8,848 nucleotides of DNA from JBBQSU01 sp038234815 (GTDB lineage: Bacteria; Planctomycetota; Phycisphaerae; Tepidisphaerales; Tepidisphaeraceae), in the NCBI GenBank assembly GCA_038234815.1, contig JBBQSU010000141.1:1-8848 (forward strand), given 5' to 3'. The notes below the pieces were generated by a model that was given only the letters and a program-made list of their open reading frames with translations, was not told the origin of the DNA and searched no databases. Both the position numbers and the translations under genes were made by a program. Below, piece after piece: positions 5,560 to 8,848 of this stretch (position 1 is its first letter; each line of letters begins with the position of its first letter).

Positions 5560-6027
5560 TCAACCCACCTGCATCGCCCGGAGCGCGTCGCGCCATTCGA
5601 CATAAAAATATCTCACCCCGGCCGAGGCGTGCATGGCTTTGAGGCGGGCGTGAAATAGCTCGTACTGCTCGTTCTGCCACTGCCCCGCCGAAGCGTCGCA
5701 AAAAAACATCCGACAACCAAACGGCCGAATCTTATGCACCGAGCAAAGGCGATTTTTTTGAAATGGGCACCCCGGCTTACCAGCCCCCTCCGGCCGACGG
5801 TCCAATTCAAGCTCGCCCCAGAAAACGCCCATCTCCAGCGTCGTAACGAACAGCCGATGCCCAAACGCCTCAAACTTGCAGCACCGCCCGGACGCCACAC
5901 ACACGGGCCGACGGCGTGCAATTTCAGCCGCAAGGTCGCTATACAGCCCCGCCACCAGATCCCGCAGGTCGGGTCGGCCCGACACCAATATCGCTTCTTC
6001 CCGAAATGCCGAATCGACGACCATCAT
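5560..6027 (-). CDS. YkgJ-family cysteine-cluster protein
   Basis: A 155-residue protein with the UPF0153/YkgJ metal-binding pattern. Cysteines lie at 43, 49, 50, 87, 95, 105 and 110, in V-C-V-A-S-G-R-C-C (42-50), G-C-P-F (86-89), L-C-S-V-H-K-I-R-P-F-G-C-R (94-106) and F-F-C-D (108-111). The family is thought to bind zinc or an iron-sulfur cluster; no reaction is established. The N-terminal cysteine spacing (C-x5-C-C) differs from the common C-x2-C-x2-C-C. The start is one of two adjacent ATGs (6027 or 6024), with no strong ribosome site; translation may depend on the glycosyltransferase gene, which ends only 19 bp upstream on the same strand. The two are very likely one operon. Confidence 0.88.
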   Translation of the reverse strand: MMVVDSAFREEAILVSGRPDLRDLVAGLYSDLAAEIARRRPVCVASGRCCKFEAFGHRLFVTTLEMGVFWGELELDRRPEGAGKPGCPFQKNRLCSVHKIRPFGCRMFFCDASAGQWQNEQYELFHARLKAMHASAGVRYFYVEWRDALRAMQVG

Positions 6028-6046
6028 CTAATAAAAAGCCGTTGCT

Positions 6047-7609
6047 CTAAACCGACAGTGCCTCGGCCGCTGCCGCTGCGGCGTCGGCTTCAATCGCCTC
6101 GCGGTGCATTTTCCATAGCACGTAGATCGAGCTGAATCCCACGTAAAAATATCCGCCGGCAAAAATCAACAGGAACGGAATGCTCGCCATCGCAAATTGA
6201 TAAAAGACGCTGATCGCCAGGCACACCGTCATGTAGGCCCCAAAAGCGATTTCGATCATCGGCAGCATCAGCCGGTTGAAGGTCAACACCCCGCGCGGGC
6301 CGTGCGTTCCGCGGGCCGCGCCGGCAGAGCCGTACTTGGGCGTGCGGACAAATTCCCCGCTCGGCTTCTTATAAAGGCTCGTCCAGACCGCTTCCACCAC
6401 CGCCTTGGCGTTATTCAGGCAGATGCCCACGCCCAGCCCCATCAAGAACGGCAGGTGAATCAACGTCTTCCAGCCGGCCTGTTTCCCGAACAATTCACGT
6501 TGGCCAAACACAAAAAACGTGCTGGCCGAACACGTCGCCAGGACGAACAAGCTTCCGCTAAATAGGTAATGCGCCCAGCTTTCATTCTTGAACGGCCCGT
6601 AGGCGTTGATAAAGCTGGGATACATCAGCACCGTCAACAAAACCATCAACGGGTACACAAGCGTGTTGGTCAAATGGAAGACCGCCTCGGTCTTGACCCT
6701 AAATGGCAAACTCTTTGACTTGATGATCCGCGGAAGCAACTTAATCGCCGTCTGCATGCTTCCCTTGGTCCAGCGGTGGGCCTGCTGCTTAAAGCCGATC
6801 ATCTCCGGGGGCAGTTCCGCCGGGGCCGAAAACTGCGGCAGATAGACGAACTGCCATCCTTTTAACTGCGCGCGATAGCTCAGGTCGAGGTCTTCGGTCA
6901 GGGTATCGTGGTGCCACCCCCCGGCGTCCTCAATCGTCTGCCGTCGCCACACGCCGGCCGTCCCGTTAAAGTGCATGAATCGCCCGCTGCGATTCCGGGC
7001 CGTGTGTTCAATCACAAAGTGCCCGTCCAGAAAAATCGCCTGACTTTTAGTCAACAGCGACGCGTCGCGGTTCAAATGATCCCACCGAACCTGCACCATG
7101 CCGATCTTGGCCTCAAAAAAGTAGTGAACCACGTTCTGCAGCATGTCACGCGGAGGCACAAAATCCGCATCGAAAATGGCGATCAACTCACCCTTGGCTT
7201 CCTTCAGCCCCGCAGCCAGCGCGCCGGCCTTATATCCCTGGCGATTATCCCGATGAATGTACTGCACCGGATATCCCTTGGCCGCCCACTCGGCACAGGC
7301 CTTCCGGGCAATGTCCGCCGAGTGGTCCGTGCTGTCGTCCAGAACCTGAATGTCCAGCTTGTCCAACGGGTAATCCAGCAGACACGACGCCTTTATCACC
7401 CGCTCGGCCACCGTATCTTCGTTATACATCGGGAGTTGGACGGTGATCCGCGGAAGATCGGTGAACGTGCCCACCGGCTGATATCCGTCATGCCGATGCT
7501 TCAAATACAGGTACACCAACAGATACCGGTGAAGCCCGTAGATGGCAACCGCAAGAAGGATCGCTAAATAAACCGCGATCATCAGCATCTTGAGGTACTC
7601 AATTGTCAT
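6047..7609 (-). CDS. Processive family 2 glycosyltransferase, cellulose-synthase-like
   Basis: A 520-residue membrane enzyme that should polymerise or transfer sugars from a nucleotide-sugar at the inner membrane. An N-terminal transmembrane segment (about 8-36) precedes the GT2 domain. Key parts are V-Q-L-P-M-Y-N-E (57-64), D-D-S (91-93) and D-A-D (147-149) for the nucleotide and metal, T-E-D (238-240) with the catalytic base, and Q-Q-A-H-R-W (275-280), the QxxRW motif of processive enzymes. Three to five membrane segments follow between about 308 and 500, with F-V-R-T-P-K (420-425) between them, typical of the CESA/CaSu-like subgroup. No PilZ domain is present. The frame opens at GTG 7636; I prefer ATG 7609, which has GAGAAG 6 bp upstream. 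The product is unknown; a beta-glucan or mannan-type exopolysaccharide is possible. The tail is Ala-rich. Confidence 0.94.
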   Translation of the reverse strand: MTIEYLKMLMIAVYLAILLAVAIYGLHRYLLVYLYLKHRHDGYQPVGTFTDLPRITVQLPMYNEDTVAERVIKASCLLDYPLDKLDIQVLDDSTDHSADIARKACAEWAAKGYPVQYIHRDNRQGYKAGALAAGLKEAKGELIAIFDADFVPPRDMLQNVVHYFFEAKIGMVQVRWDHLNRDASLLTKSQAIFLDGHFVIEHTARNRSGRFMHFNGTAGVWRRQTIEDAGGWHHDTLTEDLDLSYRAQLKGWQFVYLPQFSAPAELPPEMIGFKQQAHRWTKGSMQTAIKLLPRIIKSKSLPFRVKTEAVFHLTNTLVYPLMVLLTVLMYPSFINAYGPFKNESWAHYLFSGSLFVLATCSASTFFVFGQRELFGKQAGWKTLIHLPFLMGLGVGICLNNAKAVVEAVWTSLYKKPSGEFVRTPKYGSAGAARGTHGPRGVLTFNRLMLPMIEIAFGAYMTVCLAISVFYQFAMASIPFLLIFAGGYFYVGFSSIYVLWKMHREAIEADAAAAAAEALSV

Positions 7610-7641
7610 CTGGTTCTTCTCATGTAAATTTATCACCCGGA

Positions 7642-7655
7642 CCGTTTCGCAACGG
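7642..7655 (-). promoter_or_regulatory. Short GNRA-loop hairpin in the glycosyltransferase leader
   Basis: On the minus strand CCGTT and AACGG form a 5-bp stem closed by the loop GCGA, a GNRA tetraloop. It lies 32 bp before the preferred ATG and 5 bp before the alternative GTG, so it would sit in the leader or at the ribosome site. Small and possibly accidental. Confidence 0.25.
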
Positions 7656-7743
7656 ACGCGCCTGACAAATTCAAAGCCTAGGGTCTACCGAAAGTTTCAA
7701 ACGTGTTTCACCCACCGCGCAAGGCGGGATTGTAAGGGACGGC

Positions 7744-8244
7744 TCAAACGGGTGTCAACAAACGGCCGACCAACCCGCCGCCGGGCACGAATGCGCAGGC
7801 CCGGGGTACCCGTCCGTTTGGCCGCAGAAACCCTCGGCCCGATCCCATGCTTTCGCCGCGTGAACACCATTTTGACAACAAGAGCGACCCTATGAACCGA
7901 AGTTTGTCGAGAAACGGGCGTTTTGCCTGATTTTTGGCGTTTTGGCACCCAAAAAGGGGTCCAAAGGGGGTCCCAAAGAGGTCCCTTTGGAGTCTCAATG
8001 ATGTCCCGGGGAATTCATTTCCGGGGCCGGCGGGGTGCTGGGAGGGTTCCATTTGTTGCAATCGTCCGACGCCGTCAAAGAGGGAAAACCCCGCAGCGCA
8101 AACGCGACCGAGGAACGGCGCATGTGTAAGTCCGGCTGCGCGGGATGATTGGTCCGCGGCGAATCCCGCGCCGAGCAATAATCCCGCGAAGTAAGCGCAC
8201 GCGGCCAGGCAGGCGATCAAGGCAATCAACTGCTGGCTGGTCAT
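7744..8244 (-). CDS. Small membrane-protein frame of element B, unknown
   Basis: A 166-residue frame starting at ATG 8244, with a GAGG-type ribosome site about 8 bp upstream. Residues 4-28 are hydrophobic (Q-Q-L-I-A-L-I-A ... Y-F-A-G-L-L-L-G-A-G-F), giving one membrane segment or uncleaved signal. The middle is rich in Gly, Pro and Ala and contains D-L-F-G-T-P-F-G-P-L-F-G (about 93-104), then a basic segment with L-D-K-L-R-F. Comparison with element A (start 1141) shows six codon differences that keep the residue, including two Leu codons changed at more than one base, so at least the first 25 codons are under protein-level selection. The rest may or may not be translated. The frame also continues upstream to 8553 through both palindromes, but ribosome site and conservation favour 8244. 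Function is unknown. It reads toward the glycosyltransferase gene, 108 bp before its GTG. Confidence 0.45.
   Translation of the reverse strand: MTSQQLIALIACLAACAYFAGLLLGAGFAADQSSRAAGLTHAPFLGRVCAAGFSLFDGVGRLQQMEPSQHPAGPGNEFPGTSLRLQRDLFGTPFGPLFGCQNAKNQAKRPFLDKLRFIGSLLLSKWCSRGESMGSGRGFLRPNGRVPRACAFVPGGGLVGRLLTPV
7956..7984 (-). repeat. 29-bp block identical in elements A and B
   Basis: The minus strand equals 1406-1434 at every base. On the left flank the match also continues with single substitutions. Its CTTTGG-rich periodic make-up is unlike the rest of the element. Confidence 0.55.
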
Positions 8245-8272
8245 AAATGTACCCTCTACCCTAAGGAGAAGT

Positions 8273-8302
8273 GGTGCGCGTTTGGGCGCTAATTTGCGCA
8301 AT
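8273..8302. promoter_or_regulatory. Degenerate GCGC palindrome, proximal site of B
   Basis: The same 30-bp frame as the sites in A: arms GGTGCGC and GCGCAAT, centre GGCGCT. GCGC occurs at 8276, 8286 and 8296, exactly 10 bp apart, although several arm pairs are broken (for example 8281-8282 with 8293-8294). What is kept is the phased GCGC triplet, not the perfect symmetry, which favours protein binding to DNA over an RNA stem. Confidence 0.55.
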
Positions 8303-8380
8303 TCTTGAAGGGGCACAAACGCTAAGTCCTTGTCCTCAAAGCACATAAATTTTTTTAAAATTTTAAAATTGCCCAAAAAC

Positions 8381-8414
8381 GTGGTGCGCATTTGGGCGCC
8401 AATTTGCGCACCAC
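8381..8414. promoter_or_regulatory. 34-bp GCGC palindrome, distal site of B
   Basis: The outer arms GTGGTGCGC and GCGCACCAC pair fully and the centre is GGCGCC; three pairs in the AT-rich linkers are mismatched. GCGC occurs at 8386, 8396 and 8406. It lies next to an AT-rich patch (about 8345-8372) that could hold the promoter for the minus-strand frame at 8244. Confidence 0.6.
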
Positions 8415-8559
8415 TTTGGCAACCTGGGTAAAGTGGCAACAAGGCGGTCGTAGAAGGGCCAGGCTCGCTTCTGAAAACCTCACCCCACCCCGAAGAACGC
8501 CAACTGCCCGGAGCCACCGGCCCGGCTACCAACTCGCGGGGAAAAAGGAGCATCCCAAG

Positions 8560-8775
8560 TTATCGATGGCGGGTAAGCTGGGATGTCGCCCTTATTCGTT
8601 CAAGAATGCGACGATCCACCCCCAGTAGCATTCCCGCGTCCTTTGAGCGAGTCGCCGCCGGGCAATCGCGTTGTTGAATCGCTCGATCAACCGCATCGGC
8701 GAGCAACATAGCGATGGGCGAACAAACACCAAACAAATTCTGATAGAAATTTTGGCTTGGGCGTTCATCTAACAT
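8560..8775 (-). CDS. Short hypothetical protein with a possible helix-turn-helix
   Basis: A 71-residue frame from ATG 8775, with an in-frame stop 6 bp before the start, so it cannot be longer. Residues about 43-63 (R-S-K-D-A-G-M-L-L-G-V-D-R-R-I-L-E-R-I-R-A) resemble the pattern of small helix-turn-helix domains (x-K-x-A-x-x-L-G-V-x-x-R-x-L-x-R). Before it is a helical stretch L-A-D-A-V-D-R-A-I-Q-Q. There is no clear ribosome site. The first codons are encoded by one copy of the 11-bp repeat listed next, which would fit a self-regulating DNA-binding protein. The family is not recognised; it may be a chance frame or a gene fragment. Confidence 0.3.
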   Translation of the reverse strand: MLDERPSQNFYQNLFGVCSPIAMLLADAVDRAIQQRDCPAATRSKDAGMLLGVDRRILERIRATSQLTRHR

Positions 8776-8847
8776 CGGTTATCGTCTTGTTAGATGAACA
8801 AGCCTTCCTGTTAGATGAACAGGGCTGTTCAACTAATACTGGTTATC
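8763..8847. repeat. Array of 11-bp repeats in alternating orientation
   Basis: GTTAGATGAAC occurs at 8789-8799 and 8810-8820 on the plus strand and at 8763-8773 on the minus strand; a degenerate minus-strand copy lies at 8827-8837. The first and last copies are each followed by a matching tail (CGGTTATC and TGGTTATC), so 8763-8783 and 8827-8847 agree at 17 of 21 positions. The two direct copies begin 21 bp apart, about two helical turns. The array runs into the window edge. It could be an operator cluster, an iteron-like site or the end of a mobile element. Confidence 0.55.
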
Positions 8848-8848
8848 T

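Larger units (their letters stand above)
7841..8414 (-). repeat. Element B: inverted homologue of element A
   Basis: Read on the minus strand, this stretch has the same order of parts as 967-1560: distal palindrome, AT-rich spacer, proximal palindrome, start codon, conserved N-terminal codons, the 29-bp identical block and a tail with TCGACAAA and TTGTTGTCAA. Spacings agree closely: palindrome centres are 110 bp apart (114 in A) and the start codon lies 28 bp beyond the proximal palindrome (28 in A, counted from its 32-bp form). It lacks the one-base gap that shifts the frame in A, so it looks like the more intact copy. It faces A across about 6.3 kb of unrelated core genes. Confidence 0.6.

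Noticed and set aside
967..8414. Composite transposon bounded by elements A and B
   Set aside because: The copies are too diverged, encode no transposase, and the 6 kb between them are ordinary core genes; a dispersed repeat family is simpler.
8245..8553. N-terminal extension of the minus-strand frame from 8553 through both palindromes
   Set aside because: The ribosome site and the match with element A begin at 8244; the extension is an open but low-information GC-rich frame.
8763..8847. Integron attC-like sites, since GTTAGAT fits GTTRRRY and ATCTAAC fits RYYYAAC
   Set aside because: The paired motifs are only 29-50 bp apart and the inner L-box complementarity of attC is missing; no integrase or cassette pattern is present.

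Overview
The window looks like a piece of a GC-rich chromosome from a Planctomycetota-type bacterium, possibly of the Phycisphaerae kind. That placement is inference. It rests on the high GC, the weak Shine-Dalgarno sites, a secreted protein with the short HEAT-like segment common in planctomycete proteins, and the style of the methyltransferase and glycosyltransferase. No ribosomal or other phylogenetic marker is present.

Layout. Bases 1-460 hold the 3' end of an ISAs1-family transposase and a complete tRNA-Gly(CCC). Bases 460-960 have no convincing gene but carry REP-like hairpin repeats. Bases 967-1560 hold 'element A': two 32-bp palindromes, a likely promoter, and a small membrane-protein reading frame that seems frameshifted. 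Bases 1869-3703 are a two-gene operon (secreted HEAT-like protein, then a DUF502 membrane protein). This converges on a PPOX-type FMN flavoprotein gene (4191-3634). Leaving that gene in the opposite direction is a second plus-strand operon (4219-5543): a SAM methyltransferase followed by a CpsB/YwqE-type PHP tyrosine phosphatase. It converges on a minus-strand operon (7609-5560): a large processive GT2 glycosyltransferase followed by a YkgJ-type cysteine-cluster protein. Bases 7841-8414 hold 'element B', a diverged inverted homologue of element A. The right edge has a short helix-turn-helix-like reading frame and an array of 11-bp repeats.

How the parts relate. The core genes suggest cell-surface or exopolysaccharide biology: a processive glycan synthase with a phosphatase of the family that controls capsule export, though they sit in separate convergent operons. 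The unexplained part is the A/B pair. Each copy has two palindromes about 110 bp apart. Each palindrome carries three GCGC tetramers spaced exactly 10 bp, with the last palindrome 28-29 bp before the start codon of a small hydrophobic protein. The first 25 codons of that protein differ between copies largely by synonymous changes. Further in, a 29-bp block is identical in both copies. Both elements point inward and each lies just upstream of, and in the same direction as, a core operon. I do not recognise this element family.
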